A stretch of 64,000 nucleotides of DNA, from positions 80,846-144,845 of the forward strand of contig JAFVXW010000087.1 of the NCBI GenBank assembly GCA_017500935.1, read 5' to 3'. Positions 8,715 through 17,179 of the stretch are shown here, piece by piece (the stretch's first letter is position 1; each line of letters opens with the position of its first letter). The notes beneath the pieces were generated by a model that had not been told where the DNA came from, made no database searches, and was given only the letters and a program-made list of their open reading frames with translations. The position numbers and the translations under genes are program-made. Source of the DNA: Lachnospiraceae bacterium. Lineage in GTDB: Bacteria; Bacillota; Clostridia; Lachnospirales; Lachnospiraceae.

Positions 8715-8927
8715 ATGAATATGAAAAACAGATCCGGACTGCTTGTCAGTATTTTGCTGACCGTTTCTGTACTTGCAGGAACCGTATTTGCGGGATGTGC
8801 GCAAGGTACTGATTATACAAAGGAAATTAAAGAATATCAGGAAAAGCTGGAGTCTTTACAGTCAGAAAATGCACAGTTAAAGCAGGAATTGGGAATTGTG
8901 GAGGAAAGCAGCGAGACAGCAGCTTAG
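8715..8927 (+). CDS. N-terminal part of an SGNH lipoprotein gene, cut by an in-frame TAG
   Basis: The 70-residue product has a positively charged start, a hydrophobic core and a lipobox-like end (TVFAGC), then a short coiled-coil region (EIKEYQEKLESLQSENAQLK). It stops at TAG 8925-8927. The same frame continues without a break through an acidic Pro/Glu/Ser-rich linker into the SGNH hydrolase at 8961, so this is the export and anchor part of one ancestral protein of about 388 residues. RBS GGAGG is at 8706-8710; ATG 8721 has a better spacing (ten bases) than ATG 8715 (four). A CAG-to-TAG or GAG-to-TAG change would explain the stop. Alone, this fragment would be only a small lipoprotein. Confidence 0.7.
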   Translation: MNMKNRSGLLVSILLTVSVLAGTVFAGCAQGTDYTKEIKEYQEKLESLQSENAQLKQELGIVEESSETAA

Positions 8928-8960
8928 CCGGAAGAAACCGAAAATGTTCCGGAGGAATCA

Positions 8961-9884
8961 GTGACGGAAGTAGGATCCTCTGCAGAAAAAGAAGGAACGG
9001 AAGCGGCAGAATCCGCAGAAAATGCGAATACTGCGGAATCCGAACAGACAACACAGCTCCAGGAACCTGAAAAAGTGTATCCTGAACCCAAAATACAGAG
9101 TCTCTCCGGTGTGCTTGAGGAAGGGGATGTGACCAATATTTTGGTGTTTGGTGACAGTATCTGGGCAAATGACCGGGATGCGAGCGGTATTGCAGCCAAG
9201 GTGGAAGACTATCTGTATAAGATGGGATATGAAGTAAAGATTTACAATGCTGCTGTGGGCGGAACCCGTGCTTCTATTGATTTTGATGACAATGAGTGGG
9301 AGTATGGTCCTCAAAGTGACAATACACTGGGGAAGATGCTGTCGATCTTAAGCGGCAACACAGATATCGAGCTGATCAACGACCAGCCGGCTTACAGTGT
9401 TATGCAGGAAGTGATGCCGATCACGGAAGAGATTGATGTGGTAATCCTTGCATATGGCATGAATGACTTTTTAAGTCAGGCGGAGAAAAACTGTTCCGAA
9501 AGACACTGGTGCGGTTACGGTACTGCGCTGAGAGAAGGCATTACCGCTTCCAACAGATTATGTCCCAATGCGGATGTCATGCTGATCGCGCCGACCTTTG
9601 CTTCCTATTTCCCGATCGGGGTGCAGAATATGGGTGATAAGGCATTGTTTAACTATGTCAGGGTTGCCAATGATGTTGCAAGAGAATATCATGTGCTGAG
9701 TGCAGACCCCTACAACAACATGGGCGTGGATGTTTACAATGCGGATGATTATATTCTGGACGGGATTCATCTGAATGAATTGGGCAGAGATCTGTATGCC
9801 AGAATGGTGGCCGGTGTGCTCATTTATGGTAAAAAAGGCGAAATCTCCGGCAATGCCCTTCCCTGGGAAGCATTTGAAGAATGA
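8961..9884 (+). CDS. SGNH/GDSL-type hydrolase domain, separated from its signal peptide by a stop codon
   Basis: Esterase-fold domain of the kind that removes or transfers O-acyl groups on glycans. SGNH blocks seen: LVFGDSIWAND (block I serine), GGTRAS (block II glycine), AYGMNDF (block III, G-x-N-D) and DGIHLNELG (block V, D-x-x-H). The first 45 residues are an acidic, low-complexity linker. The GTG at 8961 has a GGAGG at 8951-8955 five bases upstream, so separate translation is possible, but the product would have no signal peptide and would stay in the cytoplasm. Reading through TAG 8925 restores a normal secreted lipoprotein. It may therefore be a recent pseudogene, or its expression may depend on suppression or re-initiation. 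Confidence 0.8.
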   Translation: MTEVGSSAEKEGTEAAESAENANTAESEQTTQLQEPEKVYPEPKIQSLSGVLEEGDVTNILVFGDSIWANDRDASGIAAKVEDYLYKMGYEVKIYNAAVGGTRASIDFDDNEWEYGPQSDNTLGKMLSILSGNTDIELINDQPAYSVMQEVMPITEEIDVVILAYGMNDFLSQAEKNCSERHWCGYGTALREGITASNRLCPNADVMLIAPTFASYFPIGVQNMGDKALFNYVRVANDVAREYHVLSADPYNNMGVDVYNADDYILDGIHLNELGRDLYARMVAGVLIYGKKGEISGNALPWEAFEE

Positions 9885-9936
9885 CCGTGAAGGTACAAAA
9901 AGGTTACGAATTTGACAAGAAAGGAACGGCATCAGA

Positions 9937-10926
9937 TTGCCGGAACAGACAATGGGATATAAAAATCTTGTATTTGACAAAGACAGTGTATTTTTGGTAA
10001 CAGGCGGTGCCGGCTTTATCGGCTCCAACCTGTGTGAGGCAATTTTAGAGCTGGGATACAAAGTCCGCTGCTTAGATGACCTTTCCACCGGCAATATCAA
10101 GCATGTGGAGATGTTTGCGGACAACCCCAACTATACCTTTATCAAGGGAGATATCAAGGATTTTGATACCTGTATGAAAGCCTGCGAAGGTGTTGATTAT
10201 GTGCTGAATCAGGCAGCATGGGGGTCTGTTCCCAGAAGTATCGAGATGCCCATCTTTTATGCACAGAACAATATCGTGGGTACACTGAATATGATGGAAG
10301 CGGCAAGACAGAACGGCGTTAAAAAGTTTGTTTACGCGTCCAGCTCTTCTGTATACGGCGATCACCCTGCACTTCCCAAAAAGGAAGGAGTTGAAGGCAA
10401 CGTGCTTTCTCCTTATGCGCTGACCAAAAAAGTAGATGAAGAATACGGCAGACTTTACAAAAAACTGTATGGACTGGATACCTACGGCATGCGTTATTTC
10501 AACGTATTCGGACGCAGGCAGAATCCCGAGGGCATGTATGCAGCGGTTATTCCGAAGTTTTTAAAACTTCTGTTAAACGGCGAAGTGCCTACCATCAACG
10601 GTGACGGAAAACAGTCCAGAGACTTTACTTATGTGGACAATGTCATTGAGGCAAACTTAAAAGCTTGTCTGGCTCCCAGTGAAGCTGCCGGTGAAGCATA
10701 CAATATCGGTTCCGGCGGCAGAGTTTTCCTGATCGATCTGTACTATGGCATGTGCGATGCCCTGGGCATTAAGGTTGAGCCTGTATTCGGACCTTCCAGA
10801 GCCGGTGATATCCGTGATTCCAATGCGGATATTTCCAAGGCAAGAGAACTGCTGGGATATGATCCTGACTATGATTTTGAAAAGGGAATCAAGCTGGCGA
10901 TTGACTGGTATAAGAATAATCTGTAA
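9937..10926 (+). CDS. UDP-N-acetylglucosamine 4-epimerase, WbpP/TviC-like (extended SDR)
   Basis: Interconverts UDP-GlcNAc and UDP-GalNAc or the matching uronic acids. It has the NAD-binding TGGAGFIGSN, the SPYALTKK segment with the Y-x3-K catalytic pair, and RYFNVFGRRQNPEGMYAAVIPK, a signature of the WbpP group, plus the QAAWGSVPRSIE block near residue 85. Length 325-330 residues is usual. TTG 9937 has an AAGGAA ten bases upstream; ATG 9952 is the alternative. A strong terminator follows the stop. Pairing with the dehydrogenase at 7244 predicts UDP-GalNAcA synthesis. Confidence 0.93.
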   Translation: MPEQTMGYKNLVFDKDSVFLVTGGAGFIGSNLCEAILELGYKVRCLDDLSTGNIKHVEMFADNPNYTFIKGDIKDFDTCMKACEGVDYVLNQAAWGSVPRSIEMPIFYAQNNIVGTLNMMEAARQNGVKKFVYASSSSVYGDHPALPKKEGVEGNVLSPYALTKKVDEEYGRLYKKLYGLDTYGMRYFNVFGRRQNPEGMYAAVIPKFLKLLLNGEVPTINGDGKQSRDFTYVDNVIEANLKACLAPSEAAGEAYNIGSGGRVFLIDLYYGMCDALGIKVEPVFGPSRAGDIRDSNADISKARELLGYDPDYDFEKGIKLAIDWYKNNL

Positions 10927-10931
10927 AATAG

Positions 10932-10973
10932 AGTCGGAGACTGATACTTACATATCGGTTTCCGGCTATTTTT
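10932..10973 (+). terminator. Rho-independent terminator after the epimerase gene
   Basis: Arms at 10932-10945 and 10954-10967 pair over 14 positions with three G-U wobbles and an eight-base loop, followed by T5 at 10969-10973. It begins six bases after the epimerase stop, so the first transcription block probably ends here at least in part. Confidence 0.8.
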
Positions 10974-11052
10974 ATGCGCGCCCGGCGTGATCGGGATTTT
11001 GCCGCTGATACGGCCGCCCCCCCGGCGTGCTCTATATATGGAGGAAATAAGC

Positions 11053-12024
11053 ATGCGTTATGATGTTGTGATTTTCGGCGTGAAAGATATGACTGCCGAT
11101 ATTGTGGAATATATTATGGACAATCAGATCGCCAAAGTGGATCTGGTGGTGACCATCCATCCGGATGTGACGAAGAAAAATCAGGTTTCCGGTTATCAGG
11201 GACTTTCCTGGCTGACTGATAAATACGGGATTGAAGTGTATGAGACCCGTTCCTATGCGTTAAATGATGAGGATACCAAACGCTTTTTTGAAGAAAACGA
11301 ATTTGGTCTGGGTATTTCCATGAGCTGGCAGCGTCTGATCCCGGCAGCAGTGCTGGACAGATTTGAGCACGGTGTATTTGGACTGCACGGCGGACCGGGA
11401 TATCTGCCCTCCGGCAGAGGCCGTTCTCCCTTAAACTGGGCAGTGGTGCGCGGTGATACCCGTTTTATTCTGAATATGTTCCAGTATGATGAAAAGGCAG
11501 ACAGCCCCAATGTGTTTGCAAATGAGATGTTTGCGATCAATCCCCATGATACGATTCGTACTCTGCAGTATAAAAATGTGCTGGTGAGCCGCCGCCTGAT
11601 CACAAAGCTTCTGGAAGCGCATAAGGAAGGAACGATCCGTGTCAGAAGAGATTCCAAAGATTTTGACAGCTGGAACGGCAAACGTACCGCGGCTGACGGT
11701 CTGATGGATTTTCATGCAAGAACCAGAGAACTGTACAATCTGGTGCGCGCGGTGACCAAACCCTTCCCCGGCGCATTCTGCTATGCCGGAAGTCAAAAGG
11801 TGACAGTCTGGAGTGCGCATCCCTTCGATGAAATGCTTGACTTTTCCATGTATGCACCCGGTGAGATCATTGCTGTTATGGACGGAAAGCTGATCGTGCG
11901 TACCCTGGACGGCTCTTTGCTGATCGAAGAGTTTGAGTGCGGAAGTGCGCTTGCCCCCGGTATGATCTTAAGCGGCGAATGTGCTGATGCAGACGGCGGA
12001 CAGGCAGCTGGCAGGGAGGCTTGA
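11053..12024 (+). CDS. Formyltransferase-fold enzyme, probable sugar N-formyltransferase
   Basis: Belongs to the methionyl-tRNA formyltransferase / sugar N-formyltransferase superfamily, which moves a formyl group from N10-formyl-tetrahydrofolate to an amine. The core motif is LHGGPGYLPSGRGRSPLNW: the catalytic His is present (about H112) and a matching Asp lies 38 residues later in EKADSPNV (about D150), but the usual Asn two residues before His is Gly (G110). A C-terminal Fmt-like beta domain begins near residue 235. ATG 11053 is preserved by GGAGG at 11040-11044 with an eight-base spacer; a longer frame from 10987 would run through a GC-rich spacer. A deacetylase follows with almost no gap, so removal of an acetyl group and re-acylation with formyl on the same amino sugar is a reasonable inference. 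Confidence 0.82.
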   Translation: MRYDVVIFGVKDMTADIVEYIMDNQIAKVDLVVTIHPDVTKKNQVSGYQGLSWLTDKYGIEVYETRSYALNDEDTKRFFEENEFGLGISMSWQRLIPAAVLDRFEHGVFGLHGGPGYLPSGRGRSPLNWAVVRGDTRFILNMFQYDEKADSPNVFANEMFAINPHDTIRTLQYKNVLVSRRLITKLLEAHKEGTIRVRRDSKDFDSWNGKRTAADGLMDFHARTRELYNLVRAVTKPFPGAFCYAGSQKVTVWSAHPFDEMLDFSMYAPGEIIAVMDGKLIVRTLDGSLLIEEFECGSALAPGMILSGECADADGGQAAGREA

Positions 12025-12029
12025 TCAGG

Positions 12030-12779
12030 ATGAAGATCACCGTAAGAATGGACGATATCACGCCGGATATGGACTGGAAAAGCTTTGATGCCTTCGTGGA
12101 AATGTTCTGCAAATATGGAATCAAACCGCTTTTGGGGATCGTGCCCTGTAACCGTGATCCCAAACTTGCCCTCGATGCACCTGATCCGACTTTTTATGAA
12201 AAAATGAAGGCATTGCAGAAAGATGGGTATTGCCTTGCCATGCATGGCTGTTATCATGTTTACGAAACCAAAAAAGGCGGCTGTTTTCCCTTAAATCCCA
12301 AGTCTGAGTTTGCTGGAAGAAGTTATGAAAAGCAGCGGGAGCTTTTGCAGACCGGAAAAGCATATCTGGAAGAAAACGGTATTTACACAGATATTTTCAT
12401 GGCACCCGGTCACACGCTGGACAAAAATACGGTAAAAGTGCTCAAAGAGCTTGGATTTTGCTATATTACAGACGGCTACGGAAAAGCACCTTACAAACGC
12501 CGGGGGATGACCTGGCTGCCCATTTCGTTTCTGCAGCGTTTTCTGTTTTCAGAGAGGGAAGGAACGGCGACGCTGGTACTCCATGTCAACAACAGTACCC
12601 AAAAAGAGCTGGAAGACTATGATAAAATGTTTGCGCAGTATCAGGGAAACTTTATTCCCTATTCTGCGTTGTTAGAGATGGAAGCAAAGCAGCAGAATCC
12701 GGCTGCGAGGCTGGCAGAGTATGGCATGGCTTTAGGGAAACAGTGGGCTGCAAGGCTTTTGCGGGCGTTGAGACACTGA
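12030..12779 (+). CDS. Polysaccharide deacetylase-like protein, DUF2334/NodB fold
   Basis: Probable metal-dependent N-deacetylase acting on an amino sugar in the cytoplasm; no signal peptide or membrane helix is visible. Motifs: VRMDDITPDMDW (catalytic and metal Asp), AMHGCYHVY (H-G-x2-H metal ligand pair) and IFMAPGHTLD. About 249 residues. ATG 12030 is ten bases after GGGAGG at 12014-12019; TTG 12021 would overlap the formyltransferase stop and sits too close to the ribosome binding site. Directly behind a sugar formyltransferase, it could expose the amine that is then formylated. It could also act on a nucleotide sugar or a lipid-linked intermediate; sequence does not decide this. Confidence 0.8.
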   Translation: MKITVRMDDITPDMDWKSFDAFVEMFCKYGIKPLLGIVPCNRDPKLALDAPDPTFYEKMKALQKDGYCLAMHGCYHVYETKKGGCFPLNPKSEFAGRSYEKQRELLQTGKAYLEENGIYTDIFMAPGHTLDKNTVKVLKELGFCYITDGYGKAPYKRRGMTWLPISFLQRFLFSEREGTATLVLHVNNSTQKELEDYDKMFAQYQGNFIPYSALLEMEAKQQNPAARLAEYGMALGKQWAARLLRALRH

Positions 12780-12828
12780 CTGCCGTATCAATTGCCGTAT
12801 CCATGCAAAATGATGAGGAGTATAGCAT

Positions 12829-13965
12829 ATGAAAGAACCAATCCGTGTACTGCATGTTCTGGGCGGTACCAATCTGGGCGGTGCAGAAAGCAGAGTGATG
12901 GATCTGTACCGTCATATTGACAGGGAACGCATCCAGTTTGATTTTGCGGTGCACACACAGGAAAAAGGCTTTTTTGACGAAGAGATCAAGAAGCTGGGCG
13001 GCAGAATTTATCCGCTGCCCAGATTTAAAGTATATAACTGGCTTTCCTACCAAAAAGCGTGGAAGCAGTTTTTGAAAGAACATCCGGGTTATGCAGCGGT
13101 GCATGGACATATGACCAGCACGGCATCGATTTATCTGCCGACAGCCAAAAAAAGCGGCGTGCCGATCACGGTTGCCCATGCCAGAAGCGCGGGGACCGAT
13201 GCCGGCATCAAAGGGCTTCTGACCCGTCTGATCCGGAAAAATCTGTGGAAACAGACGGATTACTGTTTTGCCTGCTCTGCTTTGGCGGGAGAAGCGGTAT
13301 ATGGAAAAACGGCGTGTGCGCAGGAGCTGGTGCATGTGATCCCCAATGCCATCACATTGGAAAAATATGCCTATGATCCCAACATGCGGGAGCAGATGCG
13401 TCAGGAATGGCAGCTGCAGGACAAGCTGGTGATCGGTCATGTGGGACGTTTCCATGCGGCAAAAAATCACGGATTTTTACTGGAAGTGTTTGCGGAAATA
13501 AAAAAACTGCGGCAGGATGCCGTTTTGTTTTTGGTGGGCGAAGGCGAAGGCATGGAAGCGGCAAAACAGAAGGCATCGGAGCTTGGAATTATGCAGGATG
13601 TGGTTTTTGCCGGTAAAAAAACCAATGTATCGGACTATTATCAGATGTTTGACGTGCTTTTATTCCCCTCTTTGTATGAAGGAATGCCGGGAACCGTTCT
13701 GGAAGCGCAGGCGGCAGGTCTGTCCTGCCTGATCTCTGATACCATCACGCCGGAGGCCGGTGTGACAGAGCTGGTGGAATATAAGAATCTGCAGGATGGT
13801 GCGCAGAAATGGGCAGAGAGTCTGCTGACACTTCTGCAAAAAAATACAGCAGAACGCACCGGACGTCTGCAGGCACTCAGAGCAGCAGGCTTTGATGTGA
13901 GCGATCAGGCTGTGAAGATGATGAATTTTTATGAAAAAGGTGACGAAAGCTTGTTTTCGTCGTAA
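12829..13965 (+). CDS. Glycosyltransferase family 4, EpsF-like
   Basis: GT-B retaining glycosyltransferase. N-terminal VLHVLGGTNLGGAESRVMDLYR is the EpsF-type acceptor-domain start; the donor domain begins near LVIGHVGRFHAAKNHGFLL and ends with the E-x7-E motif YEGMPGTVLEAQ. 378 residues, normal. ATG 12829 follows GAGGAG at 12815-12820. A nine-base direct repeat (TGCCGTATC) lies just upstream in the 49-base gap. The next GT4 starts 11 bases after its stop. Donor and acceptor sugars are unknown. Confidence 0.9.
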   Translation: MKEPIRVLHVLGGTNLGGAESRVMDLYRHIDRERIQFDFAVHTQEKGFFDEEIKKLGGRIYPLPRFKVYNWLSYQKAWKQFLKEHPGYAAVHGHMTSTASIYLPTAKKSGVPITVAHARSAGTDAGIKGLLTRLIRKNLWKQTDYCFACSALAGEAVYGKTACAQELVHVIPNAITLEKYAYDPNMREQMRQEWQLQDKLVIGHVGRFHAAKNHGFLLEVFAEIKKLRQDAVLFLVGEGEGMEAAKQKASELGIMQDVVFAGKKTNVSDYYQMFDVLLFPSLYEGMPGTVLEAQAAGLSCLISDTITPEAGVTELVEYKNLQDGAQKWAESLLTLLQKNTAERTGRLQALRAAGFDVSDQAVKMMNFYEKGDESLFSS

Positions 13966-13976
13966 GGAGAAGCTGT

Positions 13977-15137
13977 ATGAGCAAAAAGAAGCTGCTTTTG
14001 GTGGTGCCCATGCTGCATCAGGGCGGATTTGAGCGTGTGTGTGTACGGACGGCCCGGATCATGGAACCCTGGTTTGAGGTGACCATTGCCATGTTTTCCG
14101 ATGCGGATATTGCATATGATATCACGGGACTTTCCGTGATTAATCTGGATGTTCCTGCCAAAGACGGAAAAATCAATAAGCTTTTGAATGTGGCAAAGCG
14201 GATCGTGCGGCTGGCAGCCTTAAAAAGAAGGATAAAGCCGGATATTACTTACAGCTTTGGCCCCACTGCCAATCTGATCAATGTACTGACTCCGGTGGGC
14301 GGACAGATCTGGACAGGCGTGCGCAGCTGGATGGATATGGATATGCCCGGAATGCTGAAGCTTTTCTGCAAAGGTTCCGATAAAGTGATCTGCTGCTCCG
14401 AAGTGATCGCGGCAGAGATGAAAAAGTTATTCGGCGCGCAGAACACAGAGGTGCTTTATAACCCCTATGACTGCCGTGCAATGGAAGAAATGGCGCAGCA
14501 GCCTGTGGCGGATATGCCTGATTTTTCCGGACAGAAGATGATGATCAGCGTGGGACGCGAGGATGATGTGAAGGAGTTCTGGCATCTGATCAAATGTCTG
14601 TATCTGATGAAGGATGCGGTTCCGGAAGCTTCTCTTTGTATTGTGGGCGAAGGTACCTTTGAAGAATATAAAAAGCTGGCAGGAGAGCTTGGAATTGCTG
14701 ACAGAATATGCTTTGCGGGCCTGCAGAAAAATCCCTTTGCCTGGATGAAAAAAGCGCAGCTTTGTGTAGGTACCTCTGCGATGGAAGGTTTTCCGAATGC
14801 ATTGGTTGAGTGTATGGCCTGCGGTGTCGGTGCCGTGTTTGCCAACTGTATGAGCGGCCCGGCAGAAATTTTGTCTGACCGGTTTGCAGAAGTGGTTGGA
14901 AAGCAGGAAGTGCTGGAAGAAGCCTACGGGATTCTGATTCCTGTTATGGATGATAAGAAAAATCTGGATCCGGCGGTGTTTACGGAGGAAGAGAAAAAAC
15001 TGGCGGAACTGCTGACAGCACTTTTGACAGACAGTGTGCATCTTAAGAAGCTTGCGCAGGCGGCAAAGGTTCGCGCTGCTCACTTTTCTGATGAAGCCTA
15101 TGCGCAGACGATTCTGCGGATTGCGGACGGAAAGTGA
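13977..15137 (+). CDS. Glycosyltransferase family 4
   Basis: GT-B glycosyltransferase with the N-terminal glycine-rich start VVPMLHQGGFERVCVRTARI, donor-domain start near MMISVGREDDVKEFWHLI and MEGFPNALVECMACG as the E-x7-E motif. 386 residues. AAGGAGAAG lies just before ATG 13977. It follows another GT4 by 11 bases, and a perfect 7-bp hairpin sits six bases after the stop. The acceptor-domain sequence differs clearly from that of the neighbour at 12829, so the two should act on different sugars, but specificity cannot be read from sequence. Confidence 0.88.
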   Translation: MSKKKLLLVVPMLHQGGFERVCVRTARIMEPWFEVTIAMFSDADIAYDITGLSVINLDVPAKDGKINKLLNVAKRIVRLAALKRRIKPDITYSFGPTANLINVLTPVGGQIWTGVRSWMDMDMPGMLKLFCKGSDKVICCSEVIAAEMKKLFGAQNTEVLYNPYDCRAMEEMAQQPVADMPDFSGQKMMISVGREDDVKEFWHLIKCLYLMKDAVPEASLCIVGEGTFEEYKKLAGELGIADRICFAGLQKNPFAWMKKAQLCVGTSAMEGFPNALVECMACGVGAVFANCMSGPAEILSDRFAEVVGKQEVLEEAYGILIPVMDDKKNLDPAVFTEEEKKLAELLTALLTDSVHLKKLAQAAKVRAAHFSDEAYAQTILRIADGK

Positions 15138-15142
15138 TTTAC

Positions 15143-15160
15143 AGTCCGGAATGCCGGACT
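15143..15160 (+). terminator. Short perfect hairpin after a GT4 gene
   Basis: Seven-base arms AGTCCGG and CCGGACT flank the loop AATG directly after the stop at 15137. No T tract follows, so it is a weak terminator at best, or an mRNA 3'-end or processing structure. Confidence 0.4.
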
Positions 15161-15188
15161 TGCCACAAAATTGCCAATATGTTAAAGT
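15160..15188 (+). promoter_or_regulatory. Candidate promoter for the 15256 operon
   Basis: TTGCCA (15160-15165) and TAAAGT (15183-15188) are 17 bases apart. The -35 matches five of six positions and the -10 four of six. It lies in a 118-base gap directly behind the hairpin at 15143-15160, so one transcript could end and another begin here. Confidence 0.35.
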
Positions 15189-15255
15189 AATATGTAAACA
15201 TTCGCGGCAGCACAGTTTCTGCCTGTGATGTTAAGAAATACACCTGGAGTAAAAT

Positions 15256-16362
15256 ATGCGAAAAATAGCATTTCATTTAAATTGCCTGGAGCAGGGCGGC
15301 GCAGAGCGCGTGGTGACCAATCTGGCGCATCAGTTTGCACAGGAAGGCTACGAAGTCATTGTTGCCACCGAATGGAAAGCAGAAAATGAATTTGTGCTGG
15401 ATGAGAGGGTACGCCGCGAGATCGTCGGTCCTAAGGAAAGTGATGAAAACAAGTCCAGAATTGCGAAGATTATTCTGCGGTTTGCGTATCTGCGGGAATT
15501 TATCAAAAAAGAAAAGCCGGATGTGCTGATCGCTTTTGGACAGAAAGCCAATTACAGGGCGCTGATTTCCTCTCTTTTTACCAGACAAAAGACCATTGTC
15601 TGTGTGCGAACGGACCCGGTGGGACATTATGACGGACTGGCGGACAAAATCCAGATTCCGCTTTTGTTTCCCACAGCCGACGGCTTTGTGTTTCAGACGG
15701 AAGGACAAAGGGATTTCTTCCCGGCCTGTGCCAGAAAGCACAGCAGGATCATTTTGAACCCGATTCATGAAAAATACATCAAAGCAGAGAAAAAGCCCCC
15801 TGTGCGCAGGGAGGTTGTGCAGAGCGGAAGACTTGTCGATTTTAAGAATCAGCCCATGCTGATCCGGGCATTTCTGCGGGTACATGAAAAGCATCCGGAT
15901 TATGTGCTTAAAATTTACGGACCGGATTCTTTTGACGGAACAAAAGAGATTCTGGAGAATCTGATTCAGGAAAGAAACGCGCAGGACTGCGTCTTTTTAT
16001 GCGGCGGCAGCGACAAACTGGAGCAGGAGATGCCCGGTGCGGCATTATATGCGTTTTCCTCTGACTGGGAAGGGCTTCCCAATGCGCTTTTGGAAGCGAT
16101 GGCTTTGGGAATGCCGGTGGTGGCAACGGACTGTCCCTGCGGCGGACCTAAGACTGTGATCGAACATGAAAAGAACGGGCTTTTGGTGCCGATCAAGGAT
16201 GAGGATGCCATGGCAGCAGGCATTCAGCGTCTGATCGAGGACAGGGAACTTGCCTGCAGACTGGGAGAAGAAGCTGCTAAGATCGGAGAGATTGCCAACG
16301 GACAGGCAATCTTTGAACAGTGGCGTGAATATATCGAAGACGTGATCGCAGGAAGAGGCTGA
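15256..16362 (+). CDS. Glycosyltransferase family 4
   Basis: GT-B glycosyltransferase. IAFHLNCLEQGGAERVVTNLA is the glycine-rich acceptor-domain start typical of WbpH/EpsD-like GT4s; REVVQSGRLVDFKNQPMLI opens the donor domain, and WEGLPNALLEAMALGMPVV holds the E-x7-E motif, followed by TDCPCGGPKTVIE. The same TDCPCGGPK block occurs in the GT4 at 19117, which suggests paralogues. 368 residues, complete. CTGGAG at 15244-15249 serves as ribosome binding site. Confidence 0.9.
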   Translation: MRKIAFHLNCLEQGGAERVVTNLAHQFAQEGYEVIVATEWKAENEFVLDERVRREIVGPKESDENKSRIAKIILRFAYLREFIKKEKPDVLIAFGQKANYRALISSLFTRQKTIVCVRTDPVGHYDGLADKIQIPLLFPTADGFVFQTEGQRDFFPACARKHSRIILNPIHEKYIKAEKKPPVRREVVQSGRLVDFKNQPMLIRAFLRVHEKHPDYVLKIYGPDSFDGTKEILENLIQERNAQDCVFLCGGSDKLEQEMPGAALYAFSSDWEGLPNALLEAMALGMPVVATDCPCGGPKTVIEHEKNGLLVPIKDEDAMAAGIQRLIEDRELACRLGEEAAKIGEIANGQAIFEQWREYIEDVIAGRG

Positions 16363-16387
16363 CAGCCGGCCTGCAGATCCTATTACT

Positions 16388-17176
16388 ATGGAGAAACAAA
16401 CAATGTTTTCATTTGACGATTACAGAGAAATTATAAAAATTATCAAAGAAAGCGGCAATGCCTGCCATTATGAGGAGGCGCTGCACAGAGAGAAATTTGT
16501 CATCATGCGCCATGACGTGGAATACAGCGTGGACAGAGCCTATGAACTGTCCAAAGTGGAAAGTGAGATGGATTTTACTTCCAACTGGTTTTTCCAGTGG
16601 ACCAACAATTCTTACAATATCCTTTCCCGCCGCAGTCAGGCCATGATCAATGATATGCATGAGCGCGGTCATGTGATCGGTCTGCATTTTGCCTTAAACG
16701 GCCTGACCGACATGAAGCAGGTGCGCCGTCAGATCGTAAAGGAAATGCGCATTCTTTCCAATATGTTTGATTTTGAGATCACCCAGTTTTCCGTGCACAG
16801 ACCCTCTGCGGCGGTGCTGGCTGAAAATATCAAGCTTCCCAACGTGATCAATGCCTATCAGGATGAATTTTTTACCTTTGCACCGGAAATCACAGAGGAA
16901 ACCAAGCTGAAGGTAAAATATCTGTCCGATGCAAACCATATCTGGCGCTACGGCTATCCTGACAGAGAAAACATTTTAAACCATGACAAGGTGCAGATTC
17001 TGACCCATCCTTTTGCATGGTGTGAAAAGGGCTATGACAACAGGGACAACTATGCTTCCCTGATCAAGGAAAAATATGCGGAAATGATCGAAAGCATTGA
17101 CGGCGAGTGCAAGGACTTTGGCGTATACAGACAGGAGTTTATGGGCGCAAAGCTGATCGATGAAAAGGAGAAGTAA
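16388..17176 (+). CDS. NodB-fold polysaccharide deacetylase-like protein
   Basis: Cytoplasmic protein with deacetylase-fold landmarks: FVIMRHDVEYSVDRAYEL near residue 40 (H-D pair), HVIGLHFALNG (metal-ligand type His) near residue 97, SVHRPSA, and ILTHPFAW near residue 205. 262 residues, no signal peptide. It differs from the DUF2334 protein at 12030 and is not its copy. It is three bases away from the AsnB-like gene that follows, a coupling that would fit successive modification of one sugar (N-deacetylation and C6 amidation). The catalytic base arrangement is only partly canonical, so an inactive or altered role cannot be excluded. Confidence 0.75.
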   Translation: MEKQTMFSFDDYREIIKIIKESGNACHYEEALHREKFVIMRHDVEYSVDRAYELSKVESEMDFTSNWFFQWTNNSYNILSRRSQAMINDMHERGHVIGLHFALNGLTDMKQVRRQIVKEMRILSNMFDFEITQFSVHRPSAAVLAENIKLPNVINAYQDEFFTFAPEITEETKLKVKYLSDANHIWRYGYPDRENILNHDKVQILTHPFAWCEKGYDNRDNYASLIKEKYAEMIESIDGECKDFGVYRQEFMGAKLIDEKEK

Positions 17177-17179
17177 TTT

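Noticed and set aside
12780-12828. Nine-base direct repeat TGCCGTATC before the GT4 gene
   Set aside because: Only two short copies; could be chance and shows no operator-like symmetry.
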